From positions 1 to 11,658 of the forward strand of contig JACMOT010000469.1 of assembly GCA_014377915.1 (NCBI GenBank): a stretch of DNA of 11,658 nt, written 5' to 3'. Positions 1-7,285 of this stretch are shown here, piece by piece. The position numbers and the translations under genes were made by a program. The notes beneath the pieces are model-generated. The model searched no databases, was not told where the DNA came from, and saw nothing but the letters and a program-made list of their open reading frames with translations. Positions within the stretch are counted from its first letter, which is position 1, and each line of letters opens with the position of its first letter. The stretch is from Tardiphaga sp. GTDB lineage: Bacteria; Pseudomonadota; Alphaproteobacteria; Rhizobiales; Xanthobacteraceae.

Positions 1-3000
1 ATCACGGGCGCGGCTACAGGTCGCGGCGCGCTTGGCTTGGCCGGTGCCCGTCGTGGAACAGGTATCTCCAACGTCAATGGCGGCGCCGTCTGCAACGCAG
101 CGGAGGGATCCGGCGCGGCTTCGGAGGGCGGAACAGGCAGCGGCGAAACCTGCGCCGCGGCAGGCCCGCCGCGCTCCATCGAATCGAGCCGGCGCGTCTC
201 GCGATCAATGGCGCGAATCGCCAGCCAGGAAGATAGCGCCGCGACATCGATGGTTCGATCGAGGCGGTCCGGCGATCCCACGACGAACACCTGAATCTCC
301 GGACGAATGCTCGACGATCCCGTCGCCGTCAGGCTGGCACGAATATCCGCCTGATCGGCGGCAATGTCATAGCCGCCGGAGATGATGGCGCGCGCGCCCT
401 CGGCCTCCAGCGTGGTCGCGCCGACGCGCAAGCGACCATCCTTGACGATGAAGGGAATCTGCGCGGATGCCACCGCCAGCGTGCCCGCCAACAAAGCCGG
501 CTCGACGATTTGTCGCAGCCGCGTATCGTTGGTCGCCTGGCCGCTGTCACTGGCGCGAATGGCGACCTCGAAGGCCCTGGGGTCGAGTCCCGCAATGCGC
601 GCGTCGTCGACCGTCAGCAATCCATTGCCCGACAAGGCACCCTCCAGCGCCGATGCGCTGCGCCCTTGGCTGGAAAGTGTCATCCGCAGCGAGGCACGGC
701 CGGCAGGCACCGTCAGCGAGCGGTAGCGCAACGCCGCGCTGTCGACGTTCGATAGCTGCACATGGGCATTCAGCGCAAAACCGGACAGCGCCGGTTTGAG
801 ATCCAGGTCCGCGGTGATGTCTCCGCCGCCGACAGTTCCCCTGAGGGCTTCGATACTCAGCGATTGGCCATCGCTCTTGAGCACGGCGCTGACGGGCCGA
901 ACCTCGCCGCCGCCCGGCAACACGCCGCGCAGCGCCTGAAACGCCAGTTGCCCGCGCCAGCCCTGCAGCAAGCCGCGGCCAAGCGGCTCGGTGGCATCGT
1001 GGCCCCGCACGCCGATCGCTAGCGCGAAAGCCGGGCCGAGCTCGATCGTATCCATACCAAGCTGCGCATCGATCGATTTATCGGCACCCAGCGTCAGCGC
1101 GACACGGCCGCGAAGCCGCGAGCCGGCCACCATGCTGTCAATGTCCCCGAAAGTCAGCTTGTTGTCGACCAGGGTGACGCGCGACGACAGGCTGAGATTT
1201 TGCGCGAGCCCGTCCGTTGGTTTGAGGTTGAGGAGCGGAGCCAGATTGCCACGACGCAGGGTGAGCGCGATCGCGGCCTTCGGCTCGCCCCACGGCTCCG
1301 CCGTACCCTCGGCATCGGCATCGAGCTCGGTCCCGGAAAGCCGGGCTTTGACCTGCAGCGGCGCGCGCCAGATCCCGGATGCCGCCCCCTGGAAGCTGAT
1401 CGGCGCGTCGCCGGCGGCAATCATGGAATCAACCCCGAGCAGCGCAAGCAGGGAACGACCCGGCCCGGCCAGGCTGGACTCGACGGACCATTCGCTGCGC
1501 GCCAGCGCGTTGAAATCAATACTGCGAACTGCCGTGACTGCCGGCCTCACGGTGAGGCTGGCAGCCCCTTTGAGCTGCGGCGTTTCAACCTCCAGCGTCA
1601 CCCGCGCGCTGCCGCGGTCTTCGCGCTGCTGGTCCTTGCCGAGATCGAGCGCCAGTTTGACGCGGACGGCCCCGGCCGCCTGGGGCAGCGCCCTCAGCCT
1701 CGCGGCGAAGGCCGGCGCCAGCGGCGCGACCATGCTGGTGATCTGGCCGAGCGATGCGGAGGCCGCGGTAATTGCCAGCCTCCCGGTGGAATCGGTTCGA
1801 TCAAAGGATCCGCTACCATCCAGCATCAGGCCGGAGGCCTCACCCACCCGAAGACGGTCGAGCGATATCGTCTTGGGACCATAGCCGAGCTGCGCCACAA
1901 AGGGACGCATCTCCTGCCCCGCGGACGTTGCACGGCCGATGTCCAACGACAATCGCCCGGCCTCCGGCCATTCGGCCTGCGGTCCGCCGAGCGACCGGAT
2001 CAGCGCGCCCGCCGGATCGAGGTCAAGCCGGTCGGCTTTCAGATCCGCGTCGAACCGCGATCCGCCATCGGCCGATGGCGCCGAGAACGCCACACGGCCC
2101 TCCACTGTGCCGCCGTCAATTTCCGCCTTCAGCGCCTCGACGGCGAACCGCCCGGACGACGCGGTGACATTGCCTCGCAGCCGTAACGGCTTCTGGTTGC
2201 GATAGGTGACTTCGCTGCGCCCCTGCAACCAGGCCGATAGCGTATCCGGATCGGTCGAGTCGACGCTCATTGTGCCCTTGAAGCTGCCCGCCGGCCCCGG
2301 CGCCGCGACCTCGCCGCTCAACACCACCCGGGTGTTGCCGGGCGCGCGCATTTCCAGTTCATCGACCGTCCACGCGGCCGTGGTGCCGCGCAGGTCCGCG
2401 CCGATGTTCTGCAGCGGCCTTCCCCCCAGCATGATCTGTTCGGCGCTGATCTCGATCTGGGTAGCCAGCGGCGCCAACGGAATCCCGGCGGTTAGCCTGC
2501 GCAGCGCCGGCAGCAATTTGATCGGCTCGCTGGTTGCGTTGTCCTTGGCCAGCAGCCGATCGGCATCGAACTGCTTGATCGACAGCACGGCGTGCAACAG
2601 CGGCGACGCGCCAAAGCGCAGATCGGCGACGCCGGCGAGTTTAAGGGCGACGTCCTCACTGCCATAGCTCGCCTCGACACCTTCCAGCAGCGCGCTCGCC
2701 GGATCGGCCTTCAGCTTCGCCGCAACGCGCCAGGGCGCCGGAAGCTTGTCTTCGGCGCTCTTGATCTTGAGTCCGAGCGGGCTTCCCAGCACCAGCGCGC
2801 CCTCAAAATGCGGGACGCGGCCTTCAAAACTGACAACGCCATCGAGATCGATCGACAGCGGCCGCTCGGCGGGATCGACAGTAAGCCGAACCCGTGTGCC
2901 GCTGCCATCGCTGGTCTGGCCCGATGACAGGCGGAACGGATAGCGCACGCCCGACAGCGTGGCGTTGCCATCCCCGCGCATCGCGCCCGCGGCGAGCGAC

Positions 3001-3503
3001 CGCACATCGCCGCTGAACGCGACATCGGTCAGTTCCACCATGCTGCGGCTTACGGCGTCATGCAGCGCCACGCGGCCGGTGATATTGAGCCGGTCGATCG
3101 CAAGGGCGCCGAGATTGAACGGCCCGGTCGAACTGGGCAGATTGATCTGGCCCTGCGCATCGAGGCCGAGATCGACCGCGGCGCCGTTGATGGTCAGTTC
3201 GGTGGCGCGCCATTCGCCGCGCATCAGGGCGCTCAGGCTGAATTCGACATCGAGCTTTTCCGCCCGGATCTTGCCGAGATCCCTCGCCCCGCCAACCACG
3301 ATGGAGCGCAGCCGCAGCGACGGCGCCGGCAGCAGGCGCGCGTCCAGCGAGCCGGCAACGCGCACCGGCGAGCCGACCACGCGCGTGGCCTCCGCTTCAA
3401 ATTGCTGGCGGAACTGATTCCAGTCGATGAAGAACGGGCCGATCAGAGCGGCCACCAGCGTCATGATAAAGGCTATCGCCAAGCCGAGCAGCGTCGTCTG
3501 CAC
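1..3503 (-). CDS. AsmA family protein (C-terminus cut by window edge)
   Basis: One minus-strand frame stays open from a GTG at 3501-3503 to the window edge, giving 1167 visible codons. The GTG is chosen because AAGGGGAG lies 5 bases upstream (3509-3516) and the protein starts at once with a membrane anchor (about residues 4-25, ending GPFFIDWNQFR). Then comes the AsmA N-terminal pattern, with ARLLPAPSLRLRSIVVGG and SLSALMRGEWRATELTING. The middle is a long beta-rich region, for example LAIDRLNITGRVAL. The conserved end reads VGSPDRLDRTIDVAALSSWL and AIRAIDRETRRLDSME, as in the AsmA_2 C-terminal domain of Rhizobiales proteins. After about residue 1107 a Pro/Ala-rich, probably disordered tail runs off the window. 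Family knowledge: AsmA/TamB-like proteins are anchored in the inner membrane, span the periplasm and are linked to outer-membrane lipid transport and assembly. The exact role here is inferred. It lies downstream of a beta-barrel gene but is separated from it by a hairpin. Confidence 0.93.
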   Translation of the reverse strand, partial: MQTTLLGLAIAFIMTLVAALIGPFFIDWNQFRQQFEAEATRVVGSPVRVAGSLDARLLPAPSLRLRSIVVGGARDLGKIRAEKLDVEFSLSALMRGEWRATELTINGAAVDLGLDAQGQINLPSSTGPFNLGALAIDRLNITGRVALHDAVSRSMVELTDVAFSGDVRSLAAGAMRGDGNATLSGVRYPFRLSSGQTSDGSGTRVRLTVDPAERPLSIDLDGVVSFEGRVPHFEGALVLGSPLGLKIKSAEDKLPAPWRVAAKLKADPASALLEGVEASYGSEDVALKLAGVADLRFGASPLLHAVLSIKQFDADRLLAKDNATSEPIKLLPALRRLTAGIPLAPLATQIEISAEQIMLGGRPLQNIGADLRGTTAAWTVDELEMRAPGNTRVVLSGEVAAPGPAGSFKGTMSVDSTDPDTLSAWLQGRSEVTYRNQKPLRLRGNVTASSGRFAVEALKAEIDGGTVEGRVAFSAPSADGGSRFDADLKADRLDLDPAGALIRSLGGPQAEWPEAGRLSLDIGRATSAGQEMRPFVAQLGYGPKTISLDRLRVGEASGLMLDGSGSFDRTDSTGRLAITAASASLGQITSMVAPLAPAFAARLRALPQAAGAVRVKLALDLGKDQQREDRGSARVTLEVETPQLKGAASLTVRPAVTAVRSIDFNALARSEWSVESSLAGPGRSLLALLGVDSMIAAGDAPISFQGAASGIWRAPLQVKARLSGTELDADAEGTAEPWGEPKAAIALTLRRGNLAPLLNLKPTDGLAQNLSLSSRVTLVDNKLTFGDIDSMVAGSRLRGRVALTLGADKSIDAQLGMDTIELGPAFALAIGVRGHDATEPLGRGLLQGWRGQLAFQALRGVLPGGGEVRPVSAVLKSDGQSLSIEALRGTVGGGDITADLDLKPALSGFALNAHVQLSNVDSAALRYRSLTVPAGRASLRMTLSSQGRSASALEGALSGNGLLTVDDARIAGLDPRAFEVAIRASDSGQATNDTRLRQIVEPALLAGTLAVASAQIPFIVKDGRLRVGATTLEAEGARAIISGGYDIAADQADIRASLTATGSSSIRPEIQVFVVGSPDRLDRTIDVAALSSWLAIRAIDRETRRLDSMERGGPAAAQVSPLPVPPSEAAPDPSAALQTAPPLTLEIPVPRRAPAKPSAPRPVAAPV

Positions 3504-3637
3504 GGAATCTCCCCTTGCGCATCCCCGGCGAGATACTGCGCGCCCTGACATTCAAGGCGCATCCCGATGCGCGGCACGCCAGCATGGCGCGTCGCGCCCG
3601 CGGATGGTCGCACTGAATCGTCACCGGATCGACCGCT

Positions 3638-3667
3638 AATATAGGGGGAAGTGTGGCAAAGTGACAG
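3638..3667 (-). promoter_or_regulatory. Candidate promoter for the AsmA gene
   Basis: On the minus strand CTGTCA (3662-3667) is followed after 18 bases by TATATT (3638-3643), resembling sigma-70 -35 and -10 boxes. It would give a leader of about 130 bases before the GTG at 3503. The rest of 3504-3713 shows no gene. The match is by eye only, and GC-rich alphaproteobacterial promoters are poorly predicted this way. Confidence 0.3.
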
Positions 3668-3713
3668 CGCAAGCCGGCGCGTGCCGGCGCGTCGGCTGCC
3701 GCCGATGTCATTC

Positions 3714-3744
3714 ATGATCCGGCAGGCCTGCCCTGCCGGATCAT
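3714..3744 (-). terminator. Strong hairpin after the beta-barrel gene, probable terminator
   Basis: A perfect 13-bp inverted repeat (3714-3726 with 3732-3744, core GATCCGGCAGG / CCTGCCGGATC) with a 5-base loop starts 17 bases past the stop codon of the minus-strand outer-membrane protein gene. There is no clear T-tract on the minus-strand exit side, so it may act as an mRNA 3' stabiliser or a Rho-assisted terminator rather than a classic intrinsic one. It separates the beta-barrel gene from the AsmA gene. Confidence 0.55.
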
Positions 3745-3760
3745 TCGTCGCATCGATGGA

Positions 3761-4468
3761 TCAGAACTTGTAGCCGAGACCGGCGCGCACGGTGTGCATT
3801 TCGTTCTTGAAATCGGCACGGTTGCCGTCGCGGTTATACAGCGTCACATTGCCGTAGTCGGTGTAGGTGTATTCACCACGACCGAACAGGTGATCGGTGA
3901 AGGCGTATTCGATGCCGCCGCCGACCGCCAGACCGGCGCGCACCTGGTCGTCCCAGACCACTTGCTCGCCCGCATTGCGGCCCTTCTGGATATCATTGCT
4001 GATATTGGCGAAGCCGACGCCGGCGGTGGCGAACAGCAGCGCGCGATCGAAGGCGTAGCCGACGCGGCCACGCACCGAACCGAAAGCACCATACTTGGCC
4101 AGCGACGAGTCATTGTCGTAGATCTCGTTGGAGACCTGCGCGCTCGATTTACCGAAATCGGCTTCGGCGCCGATCACGAAGCGGTTGGCGAACTGATAGT
4201 TGTAGCCACCGAAAACGCCGAAGGCGGCGCCATCGGCGCCCTGCTCGGAATGACCGTGATTGTTGTTGCGATACAAGTCAGAAGACCATACGCCATGCGA
4301 ACCGCCGGCGAAAACACCGGCGTAAAAACCAGACCAGTCATAGGCCGGCGAACCATAGGCAGCCGCGACTGGCGCGACCGGCGCAAGTCGCATGTCCGCC
4401 GCATGAGAAACTGTCGCAGCCAAAAGCAGTCCGCAACTAACAATCGCTCCACGATACAAAAACTTCAT
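3761..4468 (-). CDS. Outer membrane beta-barrel protein (Omp25/OmpA-barrel-like)
   Basis: A 235-residue secreted protein. The ATG at 4466-4468 is chosen over an upstream in-frame start at 4519 because AGGGGTG lies 3 bases before it and a clean Sec signal peptide begins there: MKFL, a hydrophobic core, then cleavage after VSHA at residue 23. The mature part opens with a Pro/Ala-rich stretch, then DWSGFYAGVFAGGSHG, the usual first strand of small alphaproteobacterial barrels (OMP_b-brl, relatives of Omp25/RopB). Alternating strands follow, including FGVFGGYNYQF, GSVRGRVGYAFDRALLFAT, VGGGIEYAFTDHLFGRGEY and the final VRAGLGYKF, with the terminal aromatic residue used in BAM-mediated insertion. 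An eight-stranded barrel is inferred from size. These proteins are often abundant envelope components; no transport substrate can be read from the sequence. The gene has its own 377-base upstream region and a hairpin downstream, so it is probably monocistronic. Confidence 0.92.
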   Translation of the reverse strand: MKFLYRGAIVSCGLLLAATVSHAADMRLAPVAPVAAAYGSPAYDWSGFYAGVFAGGSHGVWSSDLYRNNNHGHSEQGADGAAFGVFGGYNYQFANRFVIGAEADFGKSSAQVSNEIYDNDSSLAKYGAFGSVRGRVGYAFDRALLFATAGVGFANISNDIQKGRNAGEQVVWDDQVRAGLAVGGGIEYAFTDHLFGRGEYTYTDYGNVTLYNRDGNRADFKNEMHTVRAGLGYKF

Positions 4469-4845
4469 TGTCACCCCTGAAATTACAAACTCATACAACT
4501 GATGTTGCAAGAGCTTCACTGGTGGCCAAGTCAGGCGATACCATGTTGAACTCGGGCGACGATGTGATCGAAAAATGGAATTTTCAGACCGCGTGGAGCA
4601 TGTGCGAAAAAGCCACGCGCGTGTTTCGACAAACGCCTGTCAGGCAAGCATTTTTCGCGGTCGCACGGGGATGATGCCAAAACAACACGTCGCACTAATT
4701 TCTGGGCGACGGTCGCATCCGTGGATGCCACCCATACCGACATATAGCGCTCACTCAACTACGATTGCGGGCCACATGGCGCCGATCACGCCGGGCGTGC
4801 GCGCTCACAAAGCGCGCCGGATGAAGGATCCGGCGCCGCCTCGCG
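4469..4845. other. Intergenic region upstream of the beta-barrel gene, with inverted repeats
   Basis: I see no convincing gene in these 377 bases; the short open frames have no recognisable protein features. The region must hold the promoter of the minus-strand beta-barrel gene. Several dyads are visible: CGCGTGG (4590-4596) with CCACGCG (4613-4619); GCGAAAAA (4604-4611) with TTTTTCGC (4651-4658); GCCTG-T-CAGGC (4635-4645); and GAAAA (4570-4574) with TTTTC (4581-4585). They could be operator sites or a structured 5' leader. The stretch 4560-4690 is more A/T-rich than the flanking genes, as expected of a regulatory region. No clear -35/-10 pair with a sensible leader was found. Confidence 0.55.
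4799..4836 (-). terminator. Two overlapping hairpins after the D-lactate dehydrogenase gene
   Basis: Ten bases past the dehydrogenase stop lies a perfect 9-bp stem (4814-4822 with 4828-4836, GCGCCGGAT / ATCCGGCGC, loop of 5). A second perfect 7-bp stem (4799-4805 with 4811-4817, GCGCGCT / AGCGCGC, loop of 5) shares bases 4814-4817 with it, so both cannot form fully at once. There is only a short TTT on the exit side. Position and stability suggest a transcript-end structure; true termination is inferred. Confidence 0.45.
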
Positions 4846-6261
4846 TCAAAATTGTGGCAGGATTTTTCCAGGATTGAAAATATTATGCGGATCAAGGGCC
4901 TGCTTGATCGCGCGCATCGATTCCAGCGCCTCGATTCCGAGTTCGGCCTGCAGGTATTTCTGCTTGCCCTGGCCGATACCATGTTCACCGGTACAGGTAC
5001 CGCCCATCGCCTGGGCGCGCTTGACCAGGCGATACATGAAGTCCTCGGCACGGGCGACTTCGCCGGCGTCATTGGGGTCGCAGACCATCGAGCAATGAAA
5101 ATTGCCGTCGCCGACATGGCCGACGATCGGCGCCAGCAGGTTCATCCGCGCCAGATCCTCCTCGGTCTCGCTCACGCATTCGGCCAGCCGCGAGATCGGC
5201 ACACAGACATCGGTGGCCGCGACGTCGGAGCCGGGCCGCAGGCTTTTCACGGCCCAATAGGCGTCGTGGCGCGCCTGCCAGAGCTTGGTGCGATCTTCCG
5301 GACGCGTCGTCCAGGTGAACGCGCCGCTGCCGCAGTCTTCAGCGATCTCGCGAAAATTCTTCGATTGCTCGGCGACGTCCGCCTCGCTGCCATGGAATTC
5401 CAGCAGCAGCAGCGGCGTCTCCGGCAGCGTCAATTTCGAATAGGCGTTGCAGGCACGGACCTGGGCTTCGTTCAGCAATTCGATGCGCGCCACGGGAATG
5501 CCGGTCTGGATCGCCAGAATCGTGGCCTGGCAGGCGCCGGCAACGGTCGCGAACGAGCATGCCGCCGCGGCAATGGTCTCGGGAATGCCGCGCAGCTTGA
5601 TGGTCAATTCGCTGATAATGCCGAGTGTGCCTTCAGCGCCGACGAACAGATGGGTCAGGTCATAGCCCGCCGATGATTTTTTCGCCCGGGTGCCCGTCTT
5701 GATGATCTCGCCGTCGGCGCGCACCACTTTCAGCGCCAGTACATTGTCGCGCATGGTACCGTAACGCACCGCATTGGTGCCGGAGGCGCGGGTCGAAGCC
5801 ATGCCGCCCAGCGACGCATCGGCGCCGGGATCGATCGGGAAAAACAGACCCTGGTCGCGCAAATTCTCGTTCAACGCCTTGCGGGTGACGCCGGGCTGGA
5901 TCACGCAATCGAGGTCCTCGGCATGGACTTCGAGAATCCGGTTCATGTCGCGCAGGTCGATGCAGATGCCGCCGGCCGGGGCGTTGACCTGCCCTTCCAG
6001 CGAGGTGCCGGTACCGAACGCGATCACCGGCACATGGTTGGCGGCACAAATCCGGACCACATCCTGAATGTCGGCGGTGTCCTGCGCCATCACCACCGCA
6101 TCCGGCGGCTGGTTTGCCAGCCAGGTGGTGGTATGGCCGTGTTGCTCGCGCACGGCCTGTGACGTGATGAGGCGGTTGCCGAACCGGGCCGCCAGCGATT
6201 CAAGAGTAGTGGCCAGCGCGCCAGGCTCTGGTCGTTTCAGGTTTTGGACAGGTGCAGCCAC
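4846..6261 (-). CDS. FAD-binding oxidase, D-lactate dehydrogenase (LDHD/GlcD family)
   Basis: A 471-residue flavoprotein, close to the usual length of the family. It probably oxidises D-lactate, or a related D-2-hydroxyacid, to the 2-oxoacid and passes electrons to cytochrome c or the quinone pool. The N-terminal FAD_binding_4 domain (about residues 55-200) has FGTGTSLEG (82-90), IDPGADASLGG (143-153) and SGTNAVRYGTMRDNVL. The FAD-oxidase_C domain follows, with VGHVGDGNFH (380-389) and GEHGIG (425-430), which carry the histidines of the metal/substrate site; it ends DPHNIFNPGK. The overall pattern, including TDVCVPISRL and PVARIE, is closer to mitochondrial-type LDHD than to glycolate oxidase GlcD, and no glcE/glcF-like gene lies beside it. 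Substrate is therefore likely but not certain. The start is a GTG with an excellent Shine-Dalgarno; the frame extends upstream only to a TTG at 6294. It is transcribed divergently from the thioesterase. Confidence 0.92.
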   Translation of the reverse strand: MAAPVQNLKRPEPGALATTLESLAARFGNRLITSQAVREQHGHTTTWLANQPPDAVVMAQDTADIQDVVRICAANHVPVIAFGTGTSLEGQVNAPAGGICIDLRDMNRILEVHAEDLDCVIQPGVTRKALNENLRDQGLFFPIDPGADASLGGMASTRASGTNAVRYGTMRDNVLALKVVRADGEIIKTGTRAKKSSAGYDLTHLFVGAEGTLGIISELTIKLRGIPETIAAAACSFATVAGACQATILAIQTGIPVARIELLNEAQVRACNAYSKLTLPETPLLLLEFHGSEADVAEQSKNFREIAEDCGSGAFTWTTRPEDRTKLWQARHDAYWAVKSLRPGSDVAATDVCVPISRLAECVSETEEDLARMNLLAPIVGHVGDGNFHCSMVCDPNDAGEVARAEDFMYRLVKRAQAMGGTCTGEHGIGQGKQKYLQAELGIEALESMRAIKQALDPHNIFNPGKILPQF

Positions 6262-6268
6262 GTGAAAT

Positions 6269-6274
6269 TCCTCC
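6269..6274 (-). promoter_or_regulatory. Shine-Dalgarno fixing the GTG start of the dehydrogenase
   Basis: On the minus strand GGAGGA lies 7 bases before the GTG at 6259-6261. The longer reading of the frame from the TTG at 6294 would translate straight through this site and has no ribosome binding site of its own, so the GTG is preferred. Confidence 0.8.
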
Positions 6275-6316
6275 GGCACGCGGGACCGTGGCAAAGGATG
6301 TATAACGGGTCAAGGA

Positions 6317-6326
6317 CGTTGCAACG
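6317..6326. promoter_or_regulatory. Perfect 10-bp palindrome between divergent genes, possible operator
   Basis: CGTTGCAACG reads the same on both strands. It sits 16 bases before the thioesterase ATG and 12 bases upstream of TATACA (6299-6304, minus strand), a possible -10 box for the dehydrogenase. A regulator bound here could control both genes. There is no independent evidence, and a 10-bp palindrome can occur by chance. Confidence 0.25.
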
Positions 6327-6342
6327 GTAGGGCGGGAATGGA

Positions 6343-6861
6343 ATGGCGATCACGAACACGCAAAACGACCATCCGCAGGGACAGTCAAAGCTATTTCAGT
6401 CATCGGTGATGCGCATCGAGCCGGACTGGATCGACTACAATGGCCATCTGAACATGGCCTATTACAACGTGCTGTTCGATCGGGCGATCGACGAATTATG
6501 GCTCGAACTCGGGATCGGCCCTGATTACAAGACTACCCGCCACGGATCGACCTTCAGCGCCGAATGCCATGTGCGCTATCTGCGGGAAATCCATATCGAC
6601 GATCCCGCGCAGGTTTCGATCCTGCTGATCGCCGCCGACAATAAGCGGCTGCACACGTTCGAGGAGTTGCGGCACGCTGGCGAAGGCTGGCTGTCGGCCA
6701 CCTCCGAGAACATGCACCTTCACATGAATATGGAAAGCCGCAAGGTCGCGCCGTTCCCGCCGGACATTGCCGCCAGCGTGCATGCACTGCTGCGGGCGCA
6801 TCGATCGCTGACGCGACCCGAGGGCATCGGTCGACATGTGGCGATGCCCACCCGGGTCTGA
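6343..6861 (+). CDS. Thioesterase family protein (hot-dog fold, 4HBT type)
   Basis: A 172-residue protein of the 4-hydroxybenzoyl-CoA thioesterase superfamily, expected to hydrolyse an acyl-CoA thioester in the cytoplasm. The signature is near the N-terminus: RIEPDWIDYNGHLNMAYYN (residues 24-42), matching the family pattern D-x-N-G-H-x-N, with D31 and H35 as likely active-site residues, followed by the long central helix VLFDRAIDELW. The strand segments HVRYLREIHIDD and HTFEELRH fit the rest of the fold. The wording resembles thioesterases linked to carnitine/betainyl-CoA breakdown, but no carnitine gene is next to it, so the substrate stays open. A GGGCGGGA stretch precedes the ATG. About 15 poorly conserved residues lead the domain; no better internal start is seen. 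The gene is divergent from the dehydrogenase and converges on the DUF1328 gene. Confidence 0.9.
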   Translation: MAITNTQNDHPQGQSKLFQSSVMRIEPDWIDYNGHLNMAYYNVLFDRAIDELWLELGIGPDYKTTRHGSTFSAECHVRYLREIHIDDPAQVSILLIAADNKRLHTFEELRHAGEGWLSATSENMHLHMNMESRKVAPFPPDIAASVHALLRAHRSLTRPEGIGRHVAMPTRV

Positions 6862-6862
6862 A

Positions 6863-7036
6863 TCAGGCCCGCAGGCGGCCGCGCATCAGTCCAACCACAG
6901 CCGAGATCAGAAACAGGATGATGGCGATGAAGAAGATCGCCTTGGCGATTTCGATGGAGGCGCCGGCCACGCCGCCAAAACCCAGAATACCCGCAATCAA
7001 CGCCACAATCAGAAATGTAACCACCCAGCCGAACAT
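6863..7036 (-). CDS. DUF1328 family small membrane protein (YtjA-like)
   Basis: A 57-residue peptide, the normal size for DUF1328. It reads MFGWVVTFLIVALIAG at the start, then GFGGVAGASIEIAKAIFF, ending GLMRGRLRA. Two hydrophobic helices (about residues 4-21 and 33-51) join through a Gly-rich turn, and the positively charged end is probably cytoplasmic. The start is the ATG at 7034-7036, with GAGGGTG upstream; an in-frame upstream start at 7057 would add seven residues that do not match the family. DUF1328 proteins are widespread in proteobacteria and often appear in stress-response regulons, but their molecular role is unknown. Its stop is one base from the convergent thioesterase stop, leaving no room for a separate terminator. 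Confidence 0.93.
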   Translation of the reverse strand: MFGWVVTFLIVALIAGILGFGGVAGASIEIAKAIFFIAIILFLISAVVGLMRGRLRA

Positions 7037-7067
7037 CGTAGCACCCTCAATTTCCATGTCTCAGACG

Positions 7068-7080
7068 GCGGTGACACCGC
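7068..7080. promoter_or_regulatory. Dyad GCGGTG-A-CACCGC upstream of DUF1328 gene, possible operator
   Basis: A perfect 6+1+6 inverted repeat begins 31 bases upstream of the DUF1328 ATG. The single-base centre is too tight for an RNA hairpin, so a protein-binding dyad is more likely. Its core CGGTG-N-CACCG recurs at 7286-7296, near uvrD. Confidence 0.35.
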
Positions 7081-7106
7081 ATTTGATGCTGAGATAAGCT
7101 GGAATT

Positions 7107-7120
7107 GGAACCAAAGTTCC
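7107..7120. repeat. Inverted repeat GGAAC-CAAA-GTTCC
   Basis: A 5-bp stem with a 4-base centre in the divergent DUF1328/uvrD region. GGAAC is the -35 motif of alphaproteobacterial EcfG general-stress promoters. However, neither strand shows the matching CGTT 16-18 bases downstream; the minus strand has GCTT or CTTA there. It is recorded as a structural repeat only. Confidence 0.3.
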
Positions 7121-7215
7121 TTGACGGAGGTACCGCCACGATCAAGGAAACGAGATCGACGCGCAAACATCCATGGGGTCGAGGACCGCTGTCCAGACAT
7201 GCGCGCGGGATAACT

Positions 7216-7245
7216 CTGTCGCGAAGCGTGGCAAGCCCCTATATG
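7216..7245 (+). promoter_or_regulatory. Candidate promoter for uvrD
   Basis: CTGTCG (7216-7221), an 18-base spacer and TATATG (7240-7245) resemble a sigma-70 promoter and would give a leader of roughly 65 bases before the uvrD ATG. The arrangement is like the CTGTCA-18-TATATT candidate upstream of the AsmA gene. Visual match only. Confidence 0.25.
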
Positions 7246-7285
7246 CGGTTCTATCCTGTTAAGAAGGCTCCCGTTTAAGGCCCCG

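Noticed and set aside
991..2186. Long plus-strand open frames of 297 and 328 codons (991-1884 and 1200-2186)
   Set aside because: They lie opposite the AsmA gene, have no domain-like sequence and are rich in Arg/Pro/Ala/Ser, typical of antisense frames in GC-rich DNA. The minus-strand frame shows clear AsmA features throughout.
3794..4480. Plus-strand 228-codon open frame opposite the beta-barrel gene
   Set aside because: The minus strand encodes a signal peptide and full beta-barrel pattern with a good ribosome binding site; the plus frame has no such support.
4482..4510. TTGCAA-17-TGTAAT promoter-like pair just before the beta-barrel start (minus strand)
   Set aside because: Transcription would begin at about 4475, inside the ribosome binding site, leaving an implausibly short leader for a gene with a clear Shine-Dalgarno.
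4531..4877. Short open frames on both strands in the intergenic region (4531-4758 minus, 4575-4877 plus)
   Set aside because: No ribosome binding site or family-like sequence was seen, and the plus-strand one runs into the dehydrogenase gene.
7095..7120. Possible EcfG general-stress promoter (GGAAC) for the DUF1328 gene
   Set aside because: The -35 motif is present but no CGTT lies 16-18 bases downstream on either strand.
7248..7262. Possible LexA box upstream of uvrD (GTTC-TATCCT-GTTA)
   Set aside because: Alphaproteobacterial LexA sites need GTTC-N7-GTTC. Here the spacing is 6 and the second half ends in A, so SOS control is not supported.
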